Shown: piece by piece, positions 16,600-25,473 of the stretch
How the letters are laid out: the number at the start of each line of letters is the position of its first letter
Position numbering within the stretch: position 1 is the first letter of the stretch
Assembly: GCA_017549285.1 (NCBI GenBank)
Contig: JAFYVE010000049.1
Location: 1-47,913 of the forward strand
Length of the DNA: 47,913 bases
Source: Clostridia bacterium
GTDB lineage: Bacteria; Bacillota; Clostridia; Oscillospirales; Acutalibacteraceae
Reading direction: 5' to 3'
The notes under the pieces: model-generated
What the model was told of the DNA's origin: nothing
Databases searched by the model: none
The model's input: only the letters and a program-made list of their open reading frames with translations
Position numbers and translations under genes: made by a program

Positions 16600-18427
16600 C
16601 GCATTTACCTCCGTTCAATTTATTTGCACCGCAGGCGGCACAGTTTTCACGGCACTGAGGAGTTGTAACAGCCTCATAAGCCTTTTTACATTCGTTTTCA
16701 AGGAATTCACGTCTTATACCGTAGTCAAGGTGGTCCCACGGAAGAACTTCCGTAAATTCACGCTTTCTTGAAGCATAAAAACGAGGATCAAGTCCGCATT
16801 CTTCAAAAGTTTCCATCCATACATCAAATTTATAGTGGTCATCCCAGCTGTCAAACTTACAGCCTTTCTGCCACGCCCTGAGAATAACCTCACCGAGTCT
16901 TCTGTCACCTCGTGCAAGAACACCTTCAAGGAAACTTATGGGGATTTTATGGAATTTAAGAGTGACTTTCTTTGTTGTGACACTTTCTCTGAGATGGTTC
17001 TGCTTTGCTTCGAGCATTTCGGGGGTATCCTGTGCTTCCCATTGGAAAGGAGTGAAAGGCTTGGGAACAAATGACGAAGCGCTGACACTAACGTTGACAC
17101 CCTTTCCCTTGGGCTTATCGGGGTTATAATAGAAAGCATTTACTACTTTCTGAGCAAGCTGAGCAATACCCTCAACGTCTTCCATTGTTTCTGTGGGAAG
17201 ACCGATCATAAAATAGAGTTTTACTGCGCACCAACCGCCTGCAAATGCTTTTTTGGATGTTTCAAGAACTTCTGCCTCTGTTACATTCTTATTAATAACG
17301 TCACGAAGACGCTGAGTACCTGCTTCGGGAGCAAATGTAAGCCCGCTTCGTCTTACTTCATTAAGCTTCTTTACAAGCTCTTCGGGGAAATTATCAACAC
17401 GCAGAGAAGGAAGAGCAACATTGATTTTATCTTTTGTTGCCCAGCTGAGAAGCTCGCTGAGAAGTTCGGGGAGTTCTGAATAGTCACTGCTTGAAAGTGA
17501 GCAGAGAGAAATTTCATCATAGCCTGATGATGCACAGAGTTTTTTGCAGTCTTCATTTATGACATCAACCGATTTTTCTCTTATAGGGCGATTGAGGAAA
17601 CAAGCCTGACAGAATCGGCATCCTCTTGTACATCCTCTGAAAATTTCAGTTACTACCCTGTCGTGAACGATATCAATGAAAGGTACAACAAATTTGTCGG
17701 GATAGAAAATGTTATCCATATCGCTGACAATTCTCTTTGTGACCTTTGCAGGTGCATTTTCTTTGGGAGTGACACACTTTACGGTGCCGTCATCGTTATA
17801 TTCAACGTCATAGAGAGAAGGCACATAGATACCCTGAATCTGTGAAGCTTTTTTGAGAAATTCTTCTTTACTTTCGCCATTCTTTTTACACTCTCTGAGA
17901 AGGTCAAGAACGTCATTCATCATTTCTTCACCGTCACCAAGCTGGAAAAGGTCAACAAAATCCGCAATCGGTTCAGGATTACACGCACATGCACCGCCTG
18001 CCATAACAATGGGAGTAAGTGATGTTCTGTCCTTTGAAAGTACGGGCAGACCTGCGAGGTCAAGCATATTGAGTACATTTGTATAACACAGTTCATATCC
18101 GAGGGAGAAACCGATTGCATCGAAATCCCTGATATAATCACCGCTTTCAAGGGCAAAAAGAGGAATATTACGTTCACGCATAATGTCTTCCATATCGACA
18201 TCAGGCGCAAAAACACGTTCACACCAAGCATCATCCCTTGCATTGATGAGTGAATAGAGGATTTTCATACCGAGGTTTGACATTCCGATTTCGTATGTAT
18301 CGGGGAAACAGAATGCAAAACGAAGGTCCACATCGTCTTTATTTTTTATGACTTCATTGAGTTCACCACCCGTATAACGGGCAGGTTTCTGGACAAGTCC
18401 GAGTATTTTTTCAACTTCACGTTTCAT
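16571..18427 (-). CDS. TIGR03960-type B12-binding-domain radical SAM protein
   Basis: A 618-residue protein with an N-terminal cobalamin-binding-like region (residues 1-210: FCFPDTYEIGMSNLGMKILY and FSLGYELCYTNVLNMLDLAG). A radical SAM domain carries the 4Fe-4S motif FRGCTRGCRFCQAC (CxxxCxxC) near residue 270, then LSLSSSDYSEL. The C-terminal Cys-rich end (CRENCAACGAN) could bind another cluster or zinc. The ATG at 18427 (MKREVEKIL) has GGAAGTGA 5 bases upstream. The reading frame is open 99 bases further upstream only because it runs into repeat copy B. It is cotranscribed with the DUF2344 partner. Confidence 0.93.
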   Translation of the reverse strand: MKREVEKILGLVQKPARYTGGELNEVIKNKDDVDLRFAFCFPDTYEIGMSNLGMKILYSLINARDDAWCERVFAPDVDMEDIMRERNIPLFALESGDYIRDFDAIGFSLGYELCYTNVLNMLDLAGLPVLSKDRTSLTPIVMAGGACACNPEPIADFVDLFQLGDGEEMMNDVLDLLRECKKNGESKEEFLKKASQIQGIYVPSLYDVEYNDDGTVKCVTPKENAPAKVTKRIVSDMDNIFYPDKFVVPFIDIVHDRVVTEIFRGCTRGCRFCQACFLNRPIREKSVDVINEDCKKLCASSGYDEISLCSLSSSDYSELPELLSELLSWATKDKINVALPSLRVDNFPEELVKKLNEVRRSGLTFAPEAGTQRLRDVINKNVTEAEVLETSKKAFAGGWCAVKLYFMIGLPTETMEDVEGIAQLAQKVVNAFYYNPDKPKGKGVNVSVSASSFVPKPFTPFQWEAQDTPEMLEAKQNHLRESVTTKKVTLKFHKIPISFLEGVLARGDRRLGEVILRAWQKGCKFDSWDDHYKFDVWMETFEECGLDPRFYASRKREFTEVLPWDHLDYGIRREFLENECKKAYEAVTTPQCRENCAACGANKLNGGKCDAFGKSMVQ

Positions 18428-18449
18428 ATAGTCACTTCCGAAAAAGAAT

Positions 18450-18669
18450 GTAGGGACCGATGCCCACATCGGTCCGCATTTGTCGTAAGACAAATCGGAA
18501 ATCTGTGATTTCCGCATAACGAACAAATTAAATTATTAGGATTGTTGCATTTGAACGATGTTCCATCGTTATTGCTCCGCTACACTCCGCAATCGGACCG
18601 ATGTGGGCATCGGTCCCTACGTAATTTGTTTATATTTAAAATTGTTTATTTAAACAGCCCGACAAATTA
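18450..18669. repeat. REP/BIME-like palindromic element, copy B
   Basis: The core at 18450-18620 begins GTAGGGACCGATG and ends CATCGGTCCCTAC. Each end arm is a self-complementary hairpin (GGACCGATG-CCCA-CATCGGTCC). Internal hairpins are TTTGTC/GACAAA, GGAAATC/GATTTCC and AACGATG/CATCGTT, with ATTGC/GCAAT next to the right arm. A CCCGACAAATT flank ends at the GH39-like stop codon (18667). It fills the 5' region of the radical SAM gene. Confidence 0.85.
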
Positions 18670-20328
18670 TTCTTTTATTTCTTTAATTTCAAAGAACACA
18701 ACATTATTTGCGTCGAGCATAATGTTGAGATTGAGCTGACCGTCAACAGTTTCAACAACTGTTTCTGTGGGAGTAAGCTCTGAACATTCAATATACTTGT
18801 CTCTGAGTTCATTCATATAGATTTCTCTTGCCTTAGCATCTGAAAGAGTTCCTGTGCTGTCAAGAGTGGGGTCATCGGGTGACCATGAGAAACAGTCATC
18901 TGTAATTCCGTATGTTTTTCTGTCTTCCTGCCATTCATCGAAGAAATTGCAGTCATCATTTACAAGATACTGAGTAACTTTGTACTGTTTTCCTTCAAGA
19001 GAAGGAATCATAAGTGTAACATCGGCTTTTTTGTTGAATTTAAGGTCATTTTTGAAATTATAAACCATAGCACGGAGTGTACCTGTTTCTTCATCAACTG
19101 CAACAAGGTTTCCGATTTCAACTTTAACGCCTGTTTTGAGCTCTCTCTGTTCTGCAGAAAGGAGTTTCATACCTTCAAACTTTGCCATATTTGATGCGAC
19201 ATGATAGCTTACTGTGGGATAGCCGTTGAGATTACCTGCTGAAAGGAAATTCCATGATGAAAAATAATCTGCACCTGAATTGATAGCCTGTGAGAAAAGT
19301 CTTGCATCATATGCTGCCTGATATGTGTAACCTGTTATTCTTGAAAGAAGTTCGTCGGTGTCTTTACCTGATGAAACACCTGAAAGAAGTCTGCCTTCGT
19401 CAACACCGTAAATAAGGTCAGTAAGACCGTACTTTTCTGCTGTCTTTTTAAGATATCCGATTGTTTCGGGAAGAGTGTAACCATTTGTAAATTTGCCGGG
19501 ATTTGAATCATAGAATGATGCTGAAAGGAATGAAATTTTTGTTCCTTTGCCGCCGTTTGCATAGTTTGTACCCTGTGCAACGTGACGGATGAAGATTTCT
19601 TCATCCCATAAACCTTCTGTAACAGTCATGCTGTGTGCACCGACAAACACATCATCACCGAGAACATCAACAAGAGCCTGAACGGTATAGTCATACAGTT
19701 TGCAGTAAGCTTCTGCAGAGTCTTCGGGGTCACCGCTTTTTGCTTTGAACCAGGCTTCGTTTTCATATTCTGTCATACATCCGAAACGCCATGTTCTGAC
19801 TTCCTGGGCACCGAATTCTTCAACGAGTGCCGTTGCAATTGCCTTTATGTAATCATAATAAACGTTATAATCATCGGGAGGATAGACATTCATATCAAAA
19901 CCGCCCATTTCGGCACCTGTTGTGAACTTAAGAGGAACTCCGCCGAGTTTGAGATGGGGCTTTGCACCGAGGGTGAGAATGCCTTTGCAGTTTTCTATAA
20001 GTCTGTCAAACTTATAATCGGTCAAAGTTGAAGTGTCATAAGGGTCAACAAACAGATCTCTGTCTGCAGTACCGCCTGTACACTGCATAAGATGAATGTA
20101 TTTTACGAATTCAAAAACATTGTTTTCACTATTATTTACGGGATTATAAAAAGTTGTACCCATATCCCAATAATTGATATTATCAACAACATTGGGAGCA
20201 ATTTCACCTTTATCTTCAACATTTACGGTGATTTCAGCCGTACTGATACCTTTGAAAAGATCACCGAATGATGATGCAAAAAATGAAAAAAGTGATATGA
20301 TTGACATAATAAAAGCAGTTAATTTCAT
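18667..20328 (-). CDS. Secreted GH39-like (clan GH-A) glycoside hydrolase
   Basis: A 553-residue protein with an N-terminal hydrophobic segment (residues 4-20, AFIMSIISLFSFFASSF) acting as signal peptide or anchor. A TIM-barrel-like part shows the pattern of clan A xylosidase/iduronidase relatives. EFGAQEVRTWRFGCMTEYENEAWF near residue 180 resembles the acid/base NE strand, and LIYGVDEGRLL near residue 305 is a candidate nucleophile strand ending in Glu. YFSSWNFLSAG follows, and a C-terminal beta-rich part (about 410-500) resembles the accessory domain. Substrate specificity cannot be read off. It is divergent from the Gfo/Idh-GNAT fusion, sharing a 148-base promoter region. Confidence 0.7.
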   Translation of the reverse strand: MKLTAFIMSIISLFSFFASSFGDLFKGISTAEITVNVEDKGEIAPNVVDNINYWDMGTTFYNPVNNSENNVFEFVKYIHLMQCTGGTADRDLFVDPYDTSTLTDYKFDRLIENCKGILTLGAKPHLKLGGVPLKFTTGAEMGGFDMNVYPPDDYNVYYDYIKAIATALVEEFGAQEVRTWRFGCMTEYENEAWFKAKSGDPEDSAEAYCKLYDYTVQALVDVLGDDVFVGAHSMTVTEGLWDEEIFIRHVAQGTNYANGGKGTKISFLSASFYDSNPGKFTNGYTLPETIGYLKKTAEKYGLTDLIYGVDEGRLLSGVSSGKDTDELLSRITGYTYQAAYDARLFSQAINSGADYFSSWNFLSAGNLNGYPTVSYHVASNMAKFEGMKLLSAEQRELKTGVKVEIGNLVAVDEETGTLRAMVYNFKNDLKFNKKADVTLMIPSLEGKQYKVTQYLVNDDCNFFDEWQEDRKTYGITDDCFSWSPDDPTLDSTGTLSDAKAREIYMNELRDKYIECSELTPTETVVETVDGQLNLNIMLDANNVVFFEIKEIKE

Positions 20329-20357
20329 ACAATCAACCTCCGTTTATATTCCTTAAT

Positions 20358-20386
20358 ATATTAACATTAATTGTTGTATTTGGCAA
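20358..20386 (-). promoter_or_regulatory. Promoter of the GH39-like gene
   Basis: On the minus strand TTGCCA (20381-20386), 17 bases, TAATAT (20358-20363), about 30 bases before the start codon. Confidence 0.6.
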
Positions 20387-20419
20387 GAGAAAAAGAAATA
20401 AAAATATTCTGAAATGTTA

Positions 20420-20448
20420 TTGAATTTATTTTTTTGAAGTGCTATTAT
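20420..20448 (+). promoter_or_regulatory. Promoter of the Gfo/Idh-GNAT fusion gene
   Basis: TTGAAT (20420-20425), 17 bases, TATTAT (20443-20448), 28 bases before the ATG. Its -35 lies about 35 bases from the divergent promoter of the GH39-like gene, so one regulator could control both. Confidence 0.65.
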
Positions 20449-20476
20449 TATAAAAAAACTGAAAGGATAATATATA

Positions 20477-22291
20477 ATGGATAAGATTATCAAGATAGGC
20501 GTTCTCGGTGCAGGTCGAGGCCGTTCAATGATCCAGTACGCAAGCAAGGCTGAAAACGCTAAGCTTGTTGCAATCTGCGATTATTCCGAATTTCAGATCG
20601 AAAGAGTAAAAAAACAGCTTGAAGATGACTCAATCACTTACTACACTTCTTTTGATGAATTCCTTAATCACGATATGGATGCTGTTGTTCTTGCAAACTA
20701 TGCAACAGAACACGCTCCCTTTGCAATCAAGTGCCTTGAAAAAGGACTCAATGTTATAAGTGAGGTTCTTCCCTGCCAGACAATGAAACAAGCTGTTGAA
20801 CTTTGTGAAGCAGTTGAAAAGTCAGGCAAGATCTATGCTTACGCAGAAAATTACTGCTATATGCCTGCTACATATGAAATGAAAAAGCTTTACAAATCAG
20901 GTGCTGTCGGTGAATTTGAATACGGTGAAGGCGAATATATGCACAACTGTGAAAGTATCTGGGATATGATTACTTTCGGTGAAGAAGACCATTGGAGAAA
21001 CAATATGTATGCAACATTCTACTGCACACATTCAATCGGTCCCCTTATTCACATCACAGGTTTACGTCCCGTTTCTGTTACAGGCTTTGAAATGCCCTTT
21101 AACGCAAGAATGGCAAGAATGGGTGCAAAAGCAGGTAATGCCGCAGTTGAAATGATTACACTTGAAAACGGTGCTCTTATCAAGAGCCTTCACGGTGTAG
21201 GATGCTCAAAGGATTCAATCTGGTATTCTGTTTACGGTGCAGACGGAAGAATGGAAAGTGCAAGAGAAGACGCTAAACACGGTGATTTCGGCAGAGTTTA
21301 TCTCAACAACCCCGATAACTTCTCAGTAAAATCATACGAGCCTGTCGGCGAATTCGATGACATCGCAAAAGAATTCGGTCACGGCAACTCTGACTTCTAT
21401 ACAATGTATCACGCAGTTGAAGCAATCAAGGGCAATCCCGAAGCTGATTACATTGACATTTATGAAGCACTTGATATGTTCCTCCCCGGTCTTCTCGGAT
21501 ACCGTTCAATTTTAAACGGCGGTGTTCCTGTTGCAATCCCCAATTTCAGAAACAAGGAAGAAAGAGAAGCATTCAGAAACGATACTGCCTGTACAGATCC
21601 TAAGATTGCCGGTGATATGCTTATCCCCTCATATTCAAAGGGCAATCCCGAAATTCCTCAGGAAATCTATGACGGTCACAAGAAGACCTGGAAGCCCAGA
21701 GCTCAGGCTCAGAACAAACAGCTTAAGCTTCTTGTTTTCCCCAAGGACAAGAAAATCCCCGAGCTTCCCGAAGGATATTCAATCAGAAATTATCAGGGTG
21801 AAGAGGATATCCCCCATTGGATAAGAGTATGCAACAACGGTCTTGTCGGTTACGGTGCAGACAACTCTGCATTCACAGACTGTATGGAAGGTATCGATGT
21901 TTTCAAAGACTGTTTCTTTATCTGCAATGAAGAAAATCTGCCCGTTGCAACAATTACAGCTGTCAGAAAGCATCCTAAAACAGAACTCGGTCTTGTTCAC
22001 ATGGTTTCTGTTGCTGATACAGAAAGAGGAAAAGGTCTCGGTAGAATTCTCTGTGCACTTGCTGAAAAGCATTTCTTCGATAACGGTGTTGAAATGGCTA
22101 CTCTTACAACAGATGACCACAGAATTCCCGCTTGCAAGAGCTATCTGAGCGCAGGCTGGGTACCCGTTAACCATGATACAGATATGGTTATCCGCTGGAC
22201 AAGAGTTATGGAAAGATTCGGCATAAAAGAGCTTCAGATGTACACAGAAGAAGGCGAAAAAGACGTTCTTCTTGTAAACGAAAAAGCATAA
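20477..22291 (+). CDS. Gfo/Idh/MocA oxidoreductase fused to a GNAT acetyltransferase
   Basis: A 604-residue two-domain protein. Residues 1-385 are a Gfo/Idh/MocA NAD(P)-dependent sugar dehydrogenase: Rossmann start IGVLGAGRGRSM, AICDYSE, then ISEVLPCQT where the usual catalytic EKP lysine is missing, AENYCYM, and the alpha/beta C-terminal part. After a linker (about 390-435), residues 436-590 are a GNAT N-acyltransferase with the acetyl-CoA loop ERGKGLGRILC and a substrate tail MATLTTDDHRIPACKSYLSAGW. AAGGA precedes the ATG at a good distance. Codon use looks like that of a well-expressed gene. It may modify an amino sugar in two steps. The fusion is uncommon and its function is not known to me. 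Confidence 0.88.
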   Translation: MDKIIKIGVLGAGRGRSMIQYASKAENAKLVAICDYSEFQIERVKKQLEDDSITYYTSFDEFLNHDMDAVVLANYATEHAPFAIKCLEKGLNVISEVLPCQTMKQAVELCEAVEKSGKIYAYAENYCYMPATYEMKKLYKSGAVGEFEYGEGEYMHNCESIWDMITFGEEDHWRNNMYATFYCTHSIGPLIHITGLRPVSVTGFEMPFNARMARMGAKAGNAAVEMITLENGALIKSLHGVGCSKDSIWYSVYGADGRMESAREDAKHGDFGRVYLNNPDNFSVKSYEPVGEFDDIAKEFGHGNSDFYTMYHAVEAIKGNPEADYIDIYEALDMFLPGLLGYRSILNGGVPVAIPNFRNKEEREAFRNDTACTDPKIAGDMLIPSYSKGNPEIPQEIYDGHKKTWKPRAQAQNKQLKLLVFPKDKKIPELPEGYSIRNYQGEEDIPHWIRVCNNGLVGYGADNSAFTDCMEGIDVFKDCFFICNEENLPVATITAVRKHPKTELGLVHMVSVADTERGKGLGRILCALAEKHFFDNGVEMATLTTDDHRIPACKSYLSAGWVPVNHDTDMVIRWTRVMERFGIKELQMYTEEGEKDVLLVNEKA

Positions 22292-22301
22292 GAATAAATG
22301 G

Positions 22302-22330
22302 AAGGACACCCGTGCGGTGTCCTTTTTTAT
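22302..22330 (+). terminator. Rho-independent terminator
   Basis: AAGGACACC / GGTGTCCTT stem with loop CGTGC followed by TTTTATT, just after the fusion gene. Confidence 0.92.
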
Positions 22331-22367
22331 TGACTTTTGCTTATTTTCCGTATTATAATAAATACGG
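22330..22367 (+). promoter_or_regulatory. Promoter with overlapping inverted repeat for the 22378 gene
   Basis: TTGACT (22330-22335), 18 bases, TATAAT (22354-22359). The -10 is framed by CCGTATT (22348-22354) and AATACGG (22361-22367), a perfect 7-base inverted repeat. This is a typical position for a repressor operator. Confidence 0.6.
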
Positions 22368-22377
22368 AGGGATAATA

Positions 22378-23166
22378 ATGATAAAAAACAATAAATTTAT
22401 AAAAATATTACCTGCTATAATAATTATTATTGGCTTTATAAACAGTATTATAACAAAAGATATTAGTTTTAATGCGTTTGAATCACTTCCCGGCTTTGCA
22501 AATTTTCAGTATAAACTTATAACAATGCCCGAAATATATATTGCGATGTTTATAATGTTTATTTATTTGATTGCAGTCTTTATTTACGATGCAATCGCAT
22601 CAAAAAAGCAGGACACAGAAAACATCAAAGCAAAAAAAGTTATTTTCATTTCAAACATTGTTGTTATCTGTCTTTCGGTTATCTGTGTTTTTCTTTCATC
22701 ATTCTCTTTTATAACAACAGAAAATACCCCTATACCTGAAAAATCTCAGGGGAAATATCTTGATGTAAACGATTTCGGTATTGGGGATAAAATTACAGAC
22801 ATAGGTTTCAGTTTTGGAGATGTTGAAATATCAAATGAAATCAGAACAAAGAAAACTGTTTCAGCTGAACTCACCCTCACAAAGGAATCCTATTATATCG
22901 GTGACACGCACTTTTATGTTTATCAGGATATACTTGAATACAGAAACGAAAAAACTGCATTGAAAGTGGCAGAACTTCTGTCATCAGGCAAAAATACAGA
23001 ATATAAAGAAACCGGATATGAAGGTTTCGGCAAGGTTTATGTTTCATATGAAGATTTAATAGGTGTAATCGGAAACACGGTTTACAGAATCACAATAATC
23101 ACAAATGATAACACTCTCAGACCCGACAGTAACCATCTGCTTGAAGCAATTAAAAACAGAGCATAA
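22378..23166 (+). CDS. Uncharacterised membrane protein with three N-terminal helices
   Basis: A 262-residue protein I do not recognise. Three hydrophobic helices lie at about residues 9-24, 48-74 and 91-112. A soluble C-terminal part of about 150 residues then shows alternating beta-type strands (TVSAELTLTKESYYIGDTHFYVYQ). The layout suggests a membrane-anchored extracytoplasmic sensor or lipoprotein-like domain. The start at 22378 has GGAGG 8 bases upstream; an earlier in-frame ATG at 22312 lies in the preceding terminator. It is monocistronic between two terminators. Confidence 0.75.
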   Translation: MIKNNKFIKILPAIIIIIGFINSIITKDISFNAFESLPGFANFQYKLITMPEIYIAMFIMFIYLIAVFIYDAIASKKQDTENIKAKKVIFISNIVVICLSVICVFLSSFSFITTENTPIPEKSQGKYLDVNDFGIGDKITDIGFSFGDVEISNEIRTKKTVSAELTLTKESYYIGDTHFYVYQDILEYRNEKTALKVAELLSSGKNTEYKETGYEGFGKVYVSYEDLIGVIGNTVYRITIITNDNTLRPDSNHLLEAIKNRA

Positions 23167-23195
23167 AAAAAGACCGAATAATCGGTCTTTTTTAT
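23165..23195. terminator. Bidirectional terminator between the membrane protein and serA
   Basis: GACCGA / TCGGTC with loop ATAA is flanked by A-run and T-run on both sides (AAAAAAA before, TTTTTTATTTT after). It can terminate both converging transcripts. Confidence 0.9.
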
Positions 23196-23203
23196 TTTAC
23201 ATT

Positions 23204-24334
23204 TCAGATTTCTCTTACTGCAACAACGCCGTCAACAGCTTTAACAGCTTCAACAGCATCATCTTTTGCACCGTCTACGATAACATAGCCGATATCTTTT
23301 CTGACTGCTGAAACAGCATCGTCACTGCCTGCAGCCGCAAGAACAGCCGCACTTACATCACCCTTAGTGATTGCAACGATTCTCTTTCCGCCTGTCATAT
23401 CCTTTGAAATACAAGGAAGATTTACTGAATTTACAACATTACCCTTTTCAAGGTATTCTGCAATCTGATTGACAGCCATAACTGCACAATTTTCTTCTGA
23501 TTCGGGAGTTGAAGCACCGAGGTGAGGAAGAGCAATAACACCGTCAAGACAGAGCTGTTCATCTGTGGGGAAATCTGTTGCGTAAGCAGCACATTTACCA
23601 CTCTTGATTGCTTCAACGATAGCTTCGTTATCAACAAGTCCGCCACGAGCGAAGTTGAGAACTCTTACGCCGTCCTTTGCCATTGCAAGTGTTTCCTTGC
23701 CGACAATATTCTTTGTTGAATCTGTAAGAGGTGCATGAACTGAGATATAATCGCTGTTGACAAAAATATCATCAAGCTTTGCTGTAACTGTTACTGCAGA
23801 ATCGAGCATTGCGGCACCTTTATCTGAAAGATAGGGGTCATAACCGATAACGTTCATTCCGAGAGCAACTGCTGCGTTACAAACCTTGATACCGATAGCA
23901 CCGAGACCGATAACACCGAGTGTTTTACCCATAATTTCGGGACCTGCAAAGTTTGACTTGCCCTTTTCAATCTTCTTGCTGATTTCGTCTTCACCCTTGA
24001 GAGTTCTGCACCAATCAATTGAGGGAACAACTCTTCTTGAAGCTAAAAGAAGACCGCAGATAACAAGTTCTTTAACAGCGTTTGCGTTTGCACCGGGTGT
24101 GTTGAAAACACAGATACCCTTTTCTGTGCATACGTCAACAGGGATGTTGTTGTAACCTGCACCTGCTCTTGCAATTGCAAGAACTGATGCGGGGATTTCC
24201 ATTTCGTGCATTGAAGCTGAACGGACGATTACAGCATCGGGAGCAGAAAAATCGTCTGCACAAGCATATTTTGCAGCATCAAAATTTGCAAGACCTGATG
24301 CTGAGATTTTATTGAGAGTAAGAATATTAAACAT
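23204..24334 (-). CDS. serA: D-3-phosphoglycerate dehydrogenase
   Basis: First step of serine synthesis, NAD-dependent oxidation of 3-phosphoglycerate. The 376 residues carry the D-2-hydroxyacid dehydrogenase motifs: RAGAGYNNIPVD, the Rossmann GVIGLGAIGIKVC, NFARGGLVDNEA with the catalytic Arg, and LPHLGASTPESEENC with the catalytic His. The last 75 residues resemble an ACT-like domain (IVAITKGDVSAAVLAAAG ... DGVVAVREI). It starts 13 bases after serC and has an AGGTG ribosome binding site, so both are one operon. Confidence 0.95.
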   Translation of the reverse strand: MFNILTLNKISASGLANFDAAKYACADDFSAPDAVIVRSASMHEMEIPASVLAIARAGAGYNNIPVDVCTEKGICVFNTPGANANAVKELVICGLLLASRRVVPSIDWCRTLKGEDEISKKIEKGKSNFAGPEIMGKTLGVIGLGAIGIKVCNAAVALGMNVIGYDPYLSDKGAAMLDSAVTVTAKLDDIFVNSDYISVHAPLTDSTKNIVGKETLAMAKDGVRVLNFARGGLVDNEAIVEAIKSGKCAAYATDFPTDEQLCLDGVIALPHLGASTPESEENCAVMAVNQIAEYLEKGNVVNSVNLPCISKDMTGGKRIVAITKGDVSAAVLAAAGSDDAVSAVRKDIGYVIVDGAKDDAVEAVKAVDGVVAVREI

Positions 24335-24347
24335 AGTAAATCACCTT

Positions 24348-25430
24348 TTATGAATTAGCTGCTTCGAAAGCTGCCATAAATTCAACAAGCTTTTCAACAC
24401 CTTCAACGGGCATAGCATTGTAGATTGATGCTCTCATACCGCCTACTGAACGGTGACCCTTGAGGTTTACGAAGCCGTTTTCTGTAGCTTCCTTGATGAA
24501 CTTTGCATTGAGTTCTTCGCTGTCTGTAACGAAGGGAACGTTCATAAGTGAACGGTCTTCGGGAACAACTGTACCCTTGAACATCTTTGAATTATCAAGG
24601 AAATCGTAAAGAATCTTAGCCTTCTTTTCGTTTCTTGCCTTCATAGCTTCAAGACCGCCCATATCCTTGATCCATTCAAGAACAAGCTTTGTGATATAGA
24701 TGTTCCAGCAGGGAGGAGTATTGTAAAGAGAATCGTTATCAGCCATAACCTTGTAGTCAAGCATTGTGGGAGTGATATCTCTTGCATTGCCGAGCATATC
24801 TTCACGGATGATACAGATTGTTACACCTGCAGGAGCAACGTTCTTCTGCGCACCGCCGTAAACAACAGCAAACTTGCTGATATCAAGGGGCTCTGAAAGG
24901 AAGCATGATGATACGTCTGCAATAAGGGGAACATCACCTGTGTCGGGAAGTTCGTGGAAAATTGTACCGTAGATTGTGTTGTTCATACAGATATAAACAT
25001 AGTCTGCTTCGGGATCGAAATCAGCCTTTGTTGTTTTGGGAATGTATGAGAAAGTTTTGTCAGCTGAAGAAGCAACTGCACGTGCTTCGCCGTACTTTGC
25101 AGCTTCCTGATAAGCTTTCTTTGCCCACTGACCTGTGATGATGAAATCAGCTTTGCCTGAGCCGTTCATAAAGTTTAAGGGAATAGCCGCAAACTGTGTT
25201 GATGCACCGCCCTGAAGGAAAAGAACCTTGTAATTTTCGGGGATATTGTAAAGCTCTCTGAAAAGCTTTTCTGTATCCTTGATGATTGCATCAAAAACCT
25301 TTGAACGGTGGCTCATTTCCATAACGGACTGACCTGAGCCCTGATAATCAAGCATCTCCTCTGCTGCCTTTTTAAGTACCTCTTCGGGAAGCATTGAGGG
25401 ACCCGCTGAGAAATTGAATACTCTTGCCAT
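24348..25430 (-). CDS. serC: Phosphoserine aminotransferase
   Basis: PLP-dependent enzyme making O-phosphoserine from 3-phosphohydroxypyruvate. The 360 residues start MARVFNFSAGPSMLPEEVL, then LFLQGGAST, a central VYGGAQKNVAPAGVTI with the cofactor lysine, and the family ending GGMRASIYNAMP. The ATG at 25430 has GGAGG 8 bases upstream; the frame is open further upstream but runs into promoter sequence. It heads the serC-serA operon behind a promoter overlapped by an inverted repeat. Confidence 0.97.
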   Translation of the reverse strand: MARVFNFSAGPSMLPEEVLKKAAEEMLDYQGSGQSVMEMSHRSKVFDAIIKDTEKLFRELYNIPENYKVLFLQGGASTQFAAIPLNFMNGSGKADFIITGQWAKKAYQEAAKYGEARAVASSADKTFSYIPKTTKADFDPEADYVYICMNNTIYGTIFHELPDTGDVPLIADVSSCFLSEPLDISKFAVVYGGAQKNVAPAGVTICIIREDMLGNARDITPTMLDYKVMADNDSLYNTPPCWNIYITKLVLEWIKDMGGLEAMKARNEKKAKILYDFLDNSKMFKGTVVPEDRSLMNVPFVTDSEELNAKFIKEATENGFVNLKGHRSVGGMRASIYNAMPVEGVEKLVEFMAAFEAANS

Positions 25431-25473
25431 AAATAATGACCTCCAAAAACAATATATTTCAAAAAAAAATAAA

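Noticed and set aside
15940-18427. Frameshifted single radical SAM gene rather than two genes
   Set aside because: The downstream protein starts with the conserved N-terminus of its family and the 29-base overlap is a normal coupled arrangement.
18459-18526. Open frame reading MFVMRKSQISDL... upstream of the radical SAM gene, and similar frames at 32613-32798 and 44856-45218
   Set aside because: The shared peptide comes from the same DNA repeat in copies B, D and E. No ribosome binding site precedes it, and the frames end in unrelated sequence. It is a by-product of the repeat.
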